A stretch of DNA of 59,870 nucleotides. Origin: Diphasiastrum complanatum. Taxonomy: Eukaryota; Streptophyta; Lycopodiopsida; Lycopodiales; Lycopodiaceae. Every line of letters begins with the position of its first letter. Position 1 is the first letter of the stretch. Positions 11,851 to 23,441 of this stretch are shown in pieces. The position numbers and the translations under genes are program-made. The stretch covers positions 1 to 59,870 of the forward strand of contig MU833183.1 of assembly GCA_029204225.1 (NCBI GenBank). Direction: 5' to 3'. Below the pieces are notes generated by a model. The model did no database searches, was not told where the DNA came from, and saw only the letters and a program-made list of their open reading frames with translations.

Positions 11851-11900
11851 CACACACACACACACACACAGAGACAGAGAGAGAGAGAGAGAGAGAGAAC
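11813..11900. repeat. Compound (TA)(GA)(CA)(GA) microsatellite
   Basis: Four dinucleotide blocks follow one another without unique sequence in between. From 11900 to 12302, the 3' flank of the acyltransferase gene, I see no further gene. Confidence 0.9.
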
Positions 11901-12302
11901 GCTTTTTATAACTACATATCTTTATTATGATGCGTAACGGACGAGGCACAGCCCTCTTATATATACGGGAACTGATCATAGTAGCAAGGTTATCATGTTA
12001 CTAATTAGTAGGTGTCAAATTTACTATATGCTTCAGATGAGTGGGAGAAAAGCTAGAAAGGATTAAAACTTTTGTATGCTCCACGTAATTGGTTGTTGTA
12101 GCTGCATGCATTTTTAGTTCTTTGCTAAGGAAACGTTGCTACTTTTGTTGAGAGCTTAAGCAGATGAAAAGCAACCAGAGAAGTCAGCGGATGTTGTGTT
12201 GGCAACGGATGACTTGCCGGGTTGAAATCTTTAACCTCCAGCTAATGAAGCTGTGCTCATTCAGGGACAACAAACAATTTAAGAAGTAAGGTCTGTCAAG
12301 GA

Positions 12303-13676
12303 CTAGATCTCTCTGCAAGGAAGAAATTTGCTGAAGGTTTTATCCTCGATCAGCTTCTTCATGTGTTCCTTCTGCAGGCAGATGGCAACGTGACGGTTCC
12401 TTCCACCATCTGGAGACGGTAGAATGAAGGCTGCTCCTTCTCCTATGTGAGGCGGGATAGAGAAAGCAAAGAACAGAGGACTCCCCCACCCAAAGTTGAT
12501 AGTGTAGGTTGGAAAATTTACAAATGTGGTGTTGTCTATATCTGTACCGGTGTCTGGATCGAAGGAATAGCCGATGGCTTTGCCTTGTTGCAGCACCATC
12601 TCCATCCAATCTACTTGAGACTTGATAAACTCGATGTTGGCCTCTTTGAGGCTTGAATGGATGAGCTTGGCTGTGTATGAGATGTCCTTGGATTTAATAT
12701 TTCCTGCTTTGCCTGTTGCTATGACAACTGCTGCTGCGTTGCCGAAGAATTCCCTGGGCAGTGATGGCTCCCATTTTTCTCTGATGTTGAAAGGCATGAA
12801 GTAGTTGGTGTCTGTGGCATCAGCCAAGCTGCGCGCTCGCGTCACAGACGCCCAAACCAGAGCAGACAATGCCTCGTAAGACGTTGTTCGCCCATAATGA
12901 TACTGCCCTTGCTCCACCTCGCGCACGCACTCATCCACCATCGCTTGCGAGAATTTGAACACGATAGTTTGGCATCTACTCGGGAGATCAGAATCAGCCT
13001 TGTGATGCGCATCAGCGTGAGGAACGAGAAAGGAAGAGACATGATCTGGCACAGGCACAGTTATTCTCGGTGGATCTCTCGCTCTCAACGGATCTCTGTC
13101 GAAGATGGGCGGATTGGAGACGGCCAACCCTCGATGAATCTCCCCCCAAGCTTTCATGAAGTCTACAGCACCCAACCCATCGCTGATCACGTGCGCAGAG
13201 CTATATCCGATCGATACTCCTCCGCATCTGAACACAGTTACCTGCACTCTTGCCAGGGGAGCTGTGGTGTAGTCTCCGATCATGGCGTCTGTTGGATTGA
13301 GCTCCCACTCAATGGAGCAATCGTGCAGATCAGGCCAGTCATCTATCCTCGCATCGGCTGTCGCTTCAAGGAAAGGAATGCCGGCTCCATTCACGTCCAG
13401 CTCAAATCTGCTCTGCTTTCCGATGATCACCCTTCCAGCCACCACTCGGAAGACAGACAACGTTTTCGAAAGAGATTGCTTGAGGCTTTCAATGAGAGCA
13501 GCGATCCTTGCAGGGTCGGAGAAATTGGAGCGGAAGTAATAGACGCCTTGCAAGTAGTATGGGAAGGCGGAGAATAGCTGATCATAGTTCGAGAGGAACA
13601 GGACATAATGTGGAATTTGCTCAGCTGGCTTGATGGTTGTAATAGAATGAACCTTCACTGTATTCTTGATTGCCAT
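12303..13676 (-). CDS. BAHD-family acyltransferase (HCT-like)
   Basis: The enzyme transfers an acyl group from acyl-CoA to an alcohol or amine in the cytosol, typically in phenolic or other specialised metabolism. The single uninterrupted frame of 457 residues has the usual BAHD length. The catalytic HxxxD motif is HVISD at residues 162-166, in the context SSAHVISDGLGAVDF. The structural DFGWG motif near the C-terminus appears as NFGWG (394-398), with Asp replaced by Asn. The mid-protein segment MPFNIREKWEPSLP...FFGN also matches the family. The start is the ATG at 13676-13674; three upstream codons are open but begin with GTG. No introns are needed. Acyl donor and acceptor cannot be told from sequence; hydroxycinnamoyl transfer is only a family-level guess. 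The gene looks intact and functional. Confidence 0.92.
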   Translation of the reverse strand: MAIKNTVKVHSITTIKPAEQIPHYVLFLSNYDQLFSAFPYYLQGVYYFRSNFSDPARIAALIESLKQSLSKTLSVFRVVAGRVIIGKQSRFELDVNGAGIPFLEATADARIDDWPDLHDCSIEWELNPTDAMIGDYTTAPLARVQVTVFRCGGVSIGYSSAHVISDGLGAVDFMKAWGEIHRGLAVSNPPIFDRDPLRARDPPRITVPVPDHVSSFLVPHADAHHKADSDLPSRCQTIVFKFSQAMVDECVREVEQGQYHYGRTTSYEALSALVWASVTRARSLADATDTNYFMPFNIREKWEPSLPREFFGNAAAVVIATGKAGNIKSKDISYTAKLIHSSLKEANIEFIKSQVDWMEMVLQQGKAIGYSFDPDTGTDIDNTTFVNFPTYTINFGWGSPLFFAFSIPPHIGEGAAFILPSPDGGRNRHVAICLQKEHMKKLIEDKTFSKFLPCREI

Positions 13677-13856
13677 CACAAACACAGAATCTGCAGCAAG
13701 TCGATCACAGTTTATGTCTTGTCAGTGCTCATGTTGTAGAAATCAAATGCAACTACTTTTTGCACGAAATAGCATTCAGGTACATTACAGAATGTACAAG
13801 GAGATGAGCTGATTTCTGAGAAAGATGTCTGCAAGCTTGCATGCAATCTGTACCAT

Positions 13857-13864
13857 ATATAACT
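13857..13864 (-). promoter_or_regulatory. Possible TATA box of the BAHD gene
   Basis: On the minus strand TTATATATGG lies ~180 bases ahead of the ATG at 13676, which would allow a leader of about 150 bases. Spacing and sequence are plausible; there is no further support. Confidence 0.35.
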
Positions 13865-14525
13865 TGCAGCAATTGCTTACATTTGTTATACCAAAAACAA
13901 AAAAAACAATACAATCAGTTGTACAGACGTCGTTCTTTACAGTTCAGCAGAACCCACGATGATCCTGAGCAAGCGTCCACACCGGTGTGCTGTAAGTCTT
14001 TTATACTGCACAATCATATGCAATGATTGTAGATACCAAGAGCTTGACAGCATGTTCTAGTCAAGGGAAACCGACCTCCCCTCCCCTTCATCGAAATTAA
14101 CAGCCATTGCAAGTCAACAGCGTTGCAGCAGCATTGAAGTCAAAAACACGACGAATGAGCGTTGCAGCAGCACTGCTTGGTCAACCAGCATCATCGTAAG
14201 TAGCAGCAGCAACAGCAGCAATGAATTCAGACTGAATCTTTTATGGATCAACTTATGTGGGTATCTGACCACGCACTGCATGTGGGTAGCTGACGACGAC
14301 GGACTACACCCAGCTCGAGGTAGCAATAGCGATCACATCGCCAGCTCATCGAGAGATCGAGAGAGAGAAGAGAATTTGCGTCTTTCCTTGTTTTTTTTTC
14401 CATGTAGGACACGATTTTTTGGTGGTGGTGGATGCCTATTTCGATGCTAAATATAAAATCTGAAATGTATGGATGGCCCCCCTTGCTTTGCACTTCACTC
14501 TTCACTCATTATTCTTATTCTTATT

Positions 14526-14602
14526 CCATCTGATCTCTTGTTAATCCAATACATGATCTATATTTATTATTATTATACCATCTGATCTCTTGTTAATCCA
14601 AT
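14526..14602. repeat. 52-bp tandem duplication upstream of the BAHD gene
   Basis: CCATCTGATCTCTTGTTAAT and the following CCAAT occur at 14526 and again at 14578, each followed by a CATGATCT word. The rest of 13690-14640 contains CAG/CAA-rich trinucleotide stretches (14105-14225) and no convincing gene. Confidence 0.85.
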
Positions 14603-14639
14603 TAATCCATTGCATGATCTCTCCATCCCTAACTAGAAT

Positions 14640-16749
14640 GTGTAATTTTTTCCAATCAAAACAAGGTGAGAGTGTGATTTTTTTACAATCAAAACAACCT
14701 CATTGATAAATAATGAGAAGCTTTAGATAAAACTCGCATTTTAGAAAGAGTAAGCAGGAAAAAATACACTCATTTTATGCTCAAACTCGCCTAAGAGTGA
14801 CACTTGTGATTAATATGTCAAGAGAATCTTTTCTTTACTCGAGTCATTCAAATTATTCAAAAATAAAGAAACAAAGACTGCATATTAGAAGATCATTTTT
14901 CAAGAAACTCATTCTAATGCTCAAACTCATCTAAGGGTGACACATCATCTTTTGGCAAATCTCCGTAATGCATTACCACTATCCCAATTATAAAAGGTTG
15001 AGATTGACTTACTATGGAAGTGGCCGAGCACAAGCCATTCTACCTGGTAAGGATTTTTAGAATTTTTTAGGTGAGGCCTGGAGGGGCCGAGCCTAAAAAG
15101 TTTTTGAAAGTCGAATCGGGCAAATTAATGGCATGTGCCCGGTGCCTTCCATTGCGTAATGGATACTTGGACTTTGTAATGACTCAAGCAAATTTATTTA
15201 TTATCATGAGAGTAAAAGGATTTGCTTAGAAGATCCATTCATGCTTCTAAAAAGGATTAAATATTGCAAAGGTTGTGCTTCTTAAAAAAATAATGAGTTT
15301 GTCGGAGTTCGTGAATACAAAGTTTCCCATGAGAATTTGAACAACATTATGAATTTTGAAAGTGACCCCACTTTCAATTTTTGCATATGATAAGATTCGA
15401 TAGTTAATTTACTTAGTTTCTTGTCATATTATGACATCTAAAGTCCATGAAAAAATTTCACAAGAATAATGTGCTCATACAACAGTCATGGAGAAATTTG
15501 AGAATAAAGATTATGACAATGCAAATGATATTTGTTTTGGGACTTTCACCTAAAAGAGCATGACTTTTTTGGTGTTTTGTAAATTACTGAAATTTAGCCA
15601 AAAACTCACGTTATTTATGAGTCAATTTCCAAATCATTTGAAAAGTTTGTATTTTGACAAAAAAAACTATGACAATTTTTTTTTTTTAACAAAATTCATA
15701 AAACCATCACAATAAAAAATTAAAACAACATATGGACAATGTCCCGACTTAGGACAATTGGACAATATTTATGAAGAGCCAAACTCCATAAAAATACATG
15801 TGATCATGAGCCCTATATATATGTGTGTGTGTGTGTGTGCCCATTTTTGTTTATATGACATTATCCTAAAAACTTTCTCTAAGACCTCTCAATCCTAGAC
15901 TTGACATATCATCAATGCTCTCTTTTTTAGCTAATGAAGTTGAAGACCCATCTTCTTCATCAGAGTCAACTAGCATATCTTCTTTCAAATCAACATCTAA
16001 TGCTGACAAGAAACCTTGTAAGTCGGGTTTCCTTTGTTAGTGTAGACAGTTGATGATGGTGGTTGTCCAATTGACCTAAGTCATTCATTCGAAATAGATA
16101 TAGTTGACTTCTGTAAACGATTAGTCATTGTTAATCAAAATTAAGACTTAAAATGTTCACATCGTTACGTTCTTACCTAGTAACAAAGATATAATTAGTC
16201 CTTAGGTAAGGCAATGAGACCTCTAGTGAATTATTTTAAAATATTTAATAATATTATTTCTTGAAGCCTAAGTACTTAGCTAATATATGAGATATCATAC
16301 TATAATCAAAAGATATGTGGTGTGTTACATGCCAATGTGATGGTTAGGTGCATGATGAGTGACCATCGACAATAACTAGAGTTAAGTCTTATTAACATGA
16401 GGGTACTAGTCCCAAGCTCTAATATCATGGTTATATTTTACCTTTAGATCTATTGATTTTCAAGTTTATATACATGTATCAATTTTCACATTGAGCATTC
16501 ACTTTGCCATGGCTTGGAGGTGAGATGCTAATATACTAGGAAGATCCATCTCTATGTTTTCTGGGTGGTTTTGCCTCCCATTAGTCTCCCATGTGCTCTT
16601 TTGATCTTAAGGTAGTTGTGGACATAAGTAACATGTTGTAGAGGCCAAAAAAATCCAAAAGAAAAACTTTTTTGTGCTTTTCCAGTTGATTGGAATGTTG
16701 ATTTTCGGATCTGATTACAAGAGGACTCTATGATGGCTATTTTGTGAGT
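14640..16749. other. AT-rich intergenic DNA, no gene recognised
   Basis: There is no ORF with recognisable content on either strand. A diverged direct repeat (ATGCTCAAACTC followed by a CTAAG-GTGACAC block) sits at about 14776 and 14913, and a short TATATGTGTGTG tract lies at 15812-15839. The stretch probably consists of old transposon debris. Confidence 0.5.
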
Positions 16750-18560
16750 CATTTGGCATTTGAATCAAGCTATAAGACATTGATGATGATTTCTTGAGGC
16801 TTTTGCACCAACTCACTAAAGTCTATGGATAAAGTTTTGTATCCTTGTGAATAGTGGGCCATCAACAACCAGATTGTAGGATCTTGTGTATCATAATATC
16901 TGCTACAAAATTTTCTCATCTCATTGCAAACCATAACGGTTTGATTCATTTCATGTGGCAAGGTACATCTTCTCAAGATCTTATCACCTCTCTATGATCA
17001 ATCAATTGATAAGGTCTTGCCTTCAGGATCAACCTACGTTGCAGCTATGCCTTTGATAAATATTTACTAGGTAGACCATGTGTCATATTTAACTATATAT
17101 GTGGCCCACTCAGGAACAAAGCAACATTTGGTAGATCATCATCAATCTATGTATTCTATGGTGCTATTTGATCCTTGAAGCATGACTTGTCATATATTGT
17201 TATTTTCTACTACCACACAAAAATTAAACTCTTGCAATAATAATAATCATCTTGTGATCCCTCATGTATTGCAAGCTTTGTTTACCAAATACAATAATGG
17301 TTGATGATCTATGCAAAATGCAAAGTGTGTTGCCATCACATAATGTCAAAATTATTTTATGACAAAAACCATCGACAAAGCTTCTTACTTCGTGGTTGAG
17401 TAGTTCACTTTTTCATCATTGGCTAGCAAATTTGACCATGAAAGTTTTCTTGTATGCACGAAGTTGAGACAATACTGCTCCAATTGCATATTTGGATACA
17501 TCTTTATGGACATGGCATTCTATTGTCCAATTCGACTTTCTTGAAAAATGCCTCTTCAGTTTTTGAAATGATTCTAAAGCACAAATCCTTTAAATTGGAA
17601 TAAATTTGAGTTTGTATATAGAATGTGCTAAACTCGTAGATGATAGGACACAGATTCTATACTAATTCGCATGCCCCATAAACACGTATACCTAGAGAAT
17701 CAATCTTGGTAGTGGAAGATCCATGATTATCTTGATTTTTGATATATCTGTATCTATGCCATGATGTGATATTATGTGTCCTAACACTAGTCCATGGGTG
17801 GCCCGAATTTAACATTTTTTTAAATTTGAAGAGATAATTTGCAATATTGAGCAAATATTTTTTCAAGTTGAGTAAGATGCTCATCATCCAATCCATGCAC
17901 ACAAAGATCATCAAGACAAATTTCTAAAAGCTTCTAACTACATAGATTGTTGAAATGTACTCGAAGCGTTGCAAAGTCCAAAAGGCATGACTTTATAAGC
18001 TTAAATTCCCCATTCACTGGCAAAAGTTGTCTTATGTTGATCATTGGGTGTAATCTTAATGACCTAATAATAGCCGCTAAATCCATCCAAGACACTATAT
18101 ACTTTTGCTCCAACTACTGATCCAAAATACTTTAATAAAAAATGATGCTTCCGTGTCACTACATTTAGTTTTTCTAGAGTTACACAAATTTTACCATTCT
18201 TTGTAGGTACAATAACTGTATGTGATTTCCAATCTATATGCTCAATTTTATAGATGAAAATTACATCTAGTTATTTCTATCTCTCCTGCTTGATAAATTC
18301 AGTGCAATTCGGATTTCAACGATAGAATCCACTCCCTATTCTAAAGGAATTGTATGGTTGGACAACTGAAGAAGGTATTATTTTAATTCATTGGTTGATT
18401 TTGTTTTAGTCCTTTATAAACTCATTGTTTTTCTAGCTAGCTTTCATCGAGTTTCCACTAAGCTTTTGGTAACATGATTAGCACATCATCTAAGGTAAAA
18501 TTTGAGAATTTATATAAAGTTGTCTTTGCAAGTATTTTCTTTATTTACAATCTTTTTTCC
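16750..18560 (-). mobile_element. Degenerate minus-strand Ty3/gypsy pol relic related to the first element
   Basis: Translating the minus strand from high to low coordinates gives landmarks in the same order as the 1-8.9 kb element. They are TLDDV (18.50-18.48 kb), VIVPTKNG (~18.23-18.19 kb), FLDDL-type box LDDLCVHG (~17.91-17.89 kb), SKYAIGAVL (~17.51 kb), DHQPLLYLVNK (~17.31-17.28 kb) and TLPHE (~16.96-16.95 kb). That is PR-RT linker, RT, RNase H and the integrase zinc region. Stops interrupt all of them. Spacing is similar to the first element except for a shorter linker. No LTR was found. The match is by eye. Confidence 0.75.
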
Positions 18561-19744
18561 TTTTCCTTATCCACCTTTATGAAATTGGCTAAATGATCTT
18601 TGAATTTACCATCCACCATTGAAATTGCTTCATTTGACAAACCACTTCTTCTATATTTGATTGTAACGTTGTTTGGCATGTCTTCTTTGATATAGATGTG
18701 TTAGATAATGGTCCATTCAAAATAACTGCTCATGGAGGCTGTCCAAGAATCATTCATACCCCAAATCTGGAGATATCCCTATGGATAGAATCTACTCACC
18801 AATAAACTCAACTCCCTCATCATATGTCAAATCATGACCTGAAGGATTATCTCATCTTCTATGGATTCAAGAATTGCTTCAATTGCAATCCATGTGACAT
18901 TCATCATGTCAAATCCATATGCAATTGATTTATTCAAGGTACGTCCTTCTAGATGAGAAATTAATTTTGGACTTTCTCAAAATCCATTTTCAAAATTGGA
19001 CAAGAGAATTTCAAAATAGAATTTAATCACAATATAACTGAAAACTTTGACAATGTTTGATACTTACTTTACAAAAGTTCAAAAAGGGTATCATAACCAC
19101 TCTGCATAGATGAAGGATTCACAAAATGCCATCAAACATCACATATACATATCATATATTCGAAATCATTGCTACTTAATTAAATAAGAAATGTGCAAAG
19201 ATAGTTTTCAAAATATATGTATATGTTATTTATCAAAAAAGAGTGGTAACAACCCCTACCGCTTGAGGTGATAATTATATATTTGCCTTTTTGGTTTAGG
19301 CATAATAATCATTACAAACTTAACCATGTATGTAAACATGTTTATATATCTATCTCTACATACATATTCGTCACCTCCCTCAGATTTATCTGGATGAAGA
19401 TCTTTTTCTTTTGAAGAATATGAAAAATCTGTGTTTGGGGGTGATTCCAAGGTGTTGTGGACCTCCAAGTACGATTTCATTTGTTTTATATTTTGTGCAC
19501 TATCGTTTTCACTCTTTTACCAGATATAACTGCCAGTTCTTCATAAGAAATTTGGTTTGCACAGTAAAATTTCATAACATCTAAAAAGTTTTTGAATGTC
19601 TCATCAGATCGTAGCAGAATTCGCGTGTATTTCTCAAACTTGTCATACAAGCTTTTGAGAGACCACCTTTCCTGACAGTGTCCTAGTTATCTCACTAACA
19701 AGTACCCCTCTCAATTCGAGATAGAATCTGCACATTCTCTTTCT

Positions 19745-21446
19745 TTGTTCAAGAAAGAGTTTGAGGCCCTTGATATATCTTGGTCATTCACATTCGACCC
19801 AAAGAGCGCGTCCATGTTCCATGATCTCCGCCAAGGTGGAAGGAAATTGGATGCAAAAGCTGTCAAGTGTAATTTTCTTGGATATGATGAGAAGGCCAAG
19901 GCATATCGGATGTATGATACAAATGCACACAAGCTTGTGATTTCTAGGGATGCTACATTTGACGAGATGGGTCAAGGTGAACAATCTGAAAAAATCACTA
20001 AACCTTTTGATGAGGGAGCGGAAGTACAAGTCAAGAAAGAAGTGGATTTTGATGCAGAAGATCCAATGGAAAAAGATAAGTTTGAAGTTGAAATCCCTAA
20101 GAGAGTACCTAAATGGTACTTATCAGTCACAGGTGATGCTAAGAAGGGAGATACTCCCGAATCTAGTGAACAGGGAGAGCTTAGAAGGTCAAGCTGTTTC
20201 TACTTTCCATGGTTGGAAGATCCAGCAAATGGACGTTAAATCTGCTTTTCTTAATGGAGTGCTGGATGAAGAGGTGTATTTAGTACAACCTCAAGGACTT
20301 GTTGAGCCAGGGATAGAGCATCTTGTTTGTAAGCTCAACAAAGCTATCTATGGATTGAAGCAAGCACCACGGGTGTGGTACTCTTGCATTGATGAACACT
20401 CAAGCGAAGGGGAATTGTAAAGAGTAAGGTTGATCCTGATCTTTACATTCTAAAGCAAGATTCAGATATAGTGTTCATTGTTTTGTACGTGGATGATTTG
20501 ATTATTACGGGAAGTAATAATAGCTTAATTGATGAAATCAAATTAGATGTTTCCAATGCTTTTGACATGAGCGATCTAGGATTGATGCACTATTGTCTTG
20601 GCATTGAAGTATGACAAAAGGAAGAGTTGTCTTTCTTACACAAGGCAAGTATGCACGAGATTTGCTTTATAAGTTCAATATGCAGGATTGTAAGTCTTTG
20701 ACTACACCGATGGATGTCAACATAAAGCTTACTGCATATGATGAATATGAGAAAGTAGATGCTTACTTGTACAGGCAGCTGGTGGGTAGTTTGATCTATT
20801 TGACACACACACGATTTGATATTTCTTTTGATGTTGGTGTTGTTAGTAAATTTATGCAAAATCCTAGTCAAGCACACTAGAAGTCTGCTAAACGTATTCT
20901 TAGGTACATTCAAGGGACGTTGAATTTTGGTTTGAAGTATGATCCGCCTGAAGCGCCAATGTTGGTAGGTTACACAGTTGCTGATTGGGCAGGTAATATC
21001 GATGATAGAAGATCTACCAGTGGTCATACATTCAGTTATGGTACAGCTGCAGTTTCATGGAGCAACAGAAAGCAACCTACAGTAGTCTTATCTTCGACAG
21101 AAGCTGAATATCGTGCACTCAGCAATGCTACACAAGAAGCAGTATGGCTACAAAAATTGCTTGTTGATTTAGGTCAATTACAGGTGGATGCAACTACTAT
21201 TCCTTGCGACAACCAGAGCTGCATTCACCTTGCCAAAAATCCAGTTCTACATGCTCGAACCAAGCACATCAAAATACATTATCACTTTCTTCGAGAGAAA
21301 ATACTTGAGGAACCATTGATCTTGTTTTTTGTAAATCTGAAGATCAAATGGCAGATATTTTTACTAAGTCATTAGGTAGATGTAAATTTGAAATGTTTCG
21401 TACTTTATTAGGAATAGAAGAATGTAATTTTATCATTGAGGGAGAG
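19745..21446 (+). pseudogene. Ty1/copia pol with internal deletion (integrase C-term, RT, RNase H)
   Basis: The integrase C-terminal segment (KLDAKAVKCNFLGYDEKAKAY) lies at about 19847-19915. It runs through an acidic linker to a junction near 20192-20205 and lands inside RT at WKIQQMDVKSAFLNGVLDEE. A large part of the linker and the RT fingers is therefore missing. The RT box YVDDLIITGSN is at ~20488-20520 and LYRQLVGSLIYLT at ~20770. RNase H reads ADWAGNIDDRRSTSGHTF with SSTEAEYRALS. Stops at 20418, 20612 and 20878 and frame changes make it dead. A GAGGGAGAG polypurine tract (21438-21446) ends the internal region. Confidence 0.85.
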
Positions 21447-21545
21447 TGTTAGAAACCAATGATAAACTTGTTACTGTTTACGATTTATTGTTGACAGCTG
21501 TTACCAACTGTAAGTAGCTATAGGCTAGTCTACAGTCAACTACTA

Positions 21546-21548
<3 letters not shown>

Positions 21549-21603
<55 letters not shown>
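21549..21603. repeat. (CT)n microsatellite, copy 1 in the LTR
   Basis: An uninterrupted CT run of ~55 bases follows the first copy of the segment TTGACAGCTGTTACC...CAACTACTAGT (21493-21548). Confidence 0.95.
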
Positions 21604-21605
<2 letters not shown>

Positions 21606-21659
21606 TTGACAACTGTTACCAATTGTAAGTAGTTGTAGGCTAGTCTATAGTCAACTACT

Positions 21660-21776
<117 letters not shown>

Positions 21777-21899
21777 AGGGTTTATTGTACTCTCTTTCAG
21801 TTAGTGTGATGGTGTGCTCTTCCTCTTTCTCTTGGTGATTGCTTATGGTGATTGATTGATAGTGCTCATCAGATTATTGACAGATCTATTAGTAATATA

Positions 21900-22157
21900 A
21901 TGTCAGACACCCTTAAATGGTGCACTATACTTGTAAGCCAAAGGCGCGAGAAGTAAAGATAGATCTAAAATACCAATGGGCCTAAATAAGAAAGGACCCA
22001 AGTAGTTCTAAAATGCAATTTGGTTTTTAAACTTTTATGATAGTCAAGTTATTATGGTACATGGTTTTTGGGTGAACCATTAACCCTAACCCTAACTTTG
22101 TCTATAAGTAGAGATGTGACACCATTTTGTATTCACTTTTCATTTGCAGGAATAGAG

Positions 22158-22240
<83 letters not shown>

Positions 22241-22757
22241 CAAAGCCTCCTCCTCCTACCTTTCCTTTTATGTGAAGTCCTTCTCTTTTGCCATTGTATG
22301 TTTGGTTGTGAAATGATGAATGCTTGTATGTGTTTCCTAATCATGCTATAACAATAAAGAAGATCATTAGCACAAGATTTCATCTTCCAAATCCACAAAA
22401 ACACACAATAGTAAATAGGAGTTAGCCTTGAGAAGCTACGCCTCAAGAGGAGAAGGTTTAGAGCTCAAAGAGCCTAAATAGCCCAAGAAAAGCCAAGATC
22501 CAAGAAGAGAATCTTCACATGTCAAAACCCTAAAAAGAGTCAAGGAGAGTGTCAAGCACCCTATTTCCAAATTGAGCCATTCCACCATCAGATCATATGC
22601 CAAGATTGACACCCTTGGTAGGCTTAGTTCCCATTTAGATTTGTAGCTTAACCCCTTCCCCGTTGGATCGAAGCCCCCGTACTACATGACAACTCACCTG
22701 GTCGGAGATCCAAACCCTAACCTTGCTCTTTTGATCGCTACGAAAAGGATCCAACAT
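21900..22757 (+). repeat. Candidate 5' LTR of a second Ty3/gypsy element
   Basis: The stretch begins TGTCAGACACCC and ends CCAACA a few bases before a primer-binding site. It contains a TATA-like CTATAAGTAG (about 22101-22110) and a long GA tract (22161-22239). The boundaries rest on the PBS and on TG...CA ends only; no partner LTR is visible. Confidence 0.5.
22161..22239. repeat. (GA)n microsatellite
   Basis: About 39 GA units lie ~50 bases downstream of the TATA-like box of the candidate LTR. Confidence 0.95.
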
Positions 22758-22762
22758 TATTT

Positions 22763-22780
22763 TGGTGCCGTTGCCGGAGA
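22763..22780 (+). promoter_or_regulatory. Retrotransposon primer-binding site, tRNA-Asp type
   Basis: TGGTGCCGTTGCCGGAGA differs at two positions from the complement of the plant tRNA-Asp(GUC) 3' end, a primer used by Athila/Tat-type gypsy elements. It marks the start of an internal region whose gag-pol is not present downstream. Confidence 0.7.
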
Positions 22781-22946
22781 GACAGTGCTAACTACTATTA
22801 GATGGGTTTTTGTTTGCCTTTTGCTTAAATTTTTCTTGCATTTTCACAGGTTTTTCTCTATTTTTTATTTACTGTTTTTTTTCGCCACTTCTCCAGAGTG
22901 CTAGGCAAGCTCCATACACTATTCTGTGAGCTCGACAAGTTATAAA

Positions 22947-23391
22947 TTATAGCTCGCCATCAGAGACATTACTCGCCTTGTCACCTATTACTCGTCCGAG
23001 AGCTTGTTGACACTTTTTGCGAGCCAAAATAACTCGCCATCAGAGCAGGGTGAATAGCATCCTCAGAGCTATCATTTTGATGATTGGCGAGTTATTAGGC
23101 TATTACTCGCCGTTAGAGTTTTTTCAATTTTTATTCACTATCTTTACTCGCCATCAGAATAGTAGCCTGAAAACACAAAGATATATCATTTGAGAGATTG
23201 GCGAATTATAATTTTATTACTTGCCATCAGAGCCATTACTCGCCATTGATTACTCGCTATCAATTCCTCATTACTCGCCATCTTTTCAGATTGTTTTGAT
23301 CATCGTTTTTGGCAAGTGGACAGTTCGGCGAGTTATAATCCTATTACTTGCACCTACTATTACTCGTCCTGTATAACTTGCCATCAAAGAG
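22947..23391. repeat. Array of short TTACTCGCCATCAGAG motifs and 26-bp palindromes
   Basis: About a dozen variants of (A/T)TTACTCGCCATCAGAG occur in 445 bases, and three of them are paired with an inverted GGCGAGTTAT arm. The pairs form imperfect palindromes of about 26 bases at 23086-23111, 23200-23225 and 23327-23352. The stretch between the first two also matches, so the array is partly a diverged ~114-127-bp tandem repeat. There is no coding potential. It lies just inside the gypsy PBS and just ahead of an LTR fragment. Confidence 0.8.
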
Positions 23392-23441
23392 ATTCTATAA
23401 TTTTTCTTGATCTTTTCACAATCAAAATCCATCTATATTTT

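Noticed and set aside
12897-13577. 226-codon plus-strand ORF
   Set aside because: It is the antisense shadow of the intact BAHD acyltransferase, which has all family motifs on the minus strand.
22081-22096. TAACCCTAACCCTAAC, telomere-like
   Set aside because: Only two to three units, and not the plant CCCTAAA form; a chance word in a candidate LTR.
22947-23391. CRISPR-like array
   Set aside because: Repeats are diverged, irregularly spaced and partly inverted, and the genome is eukaryotic.
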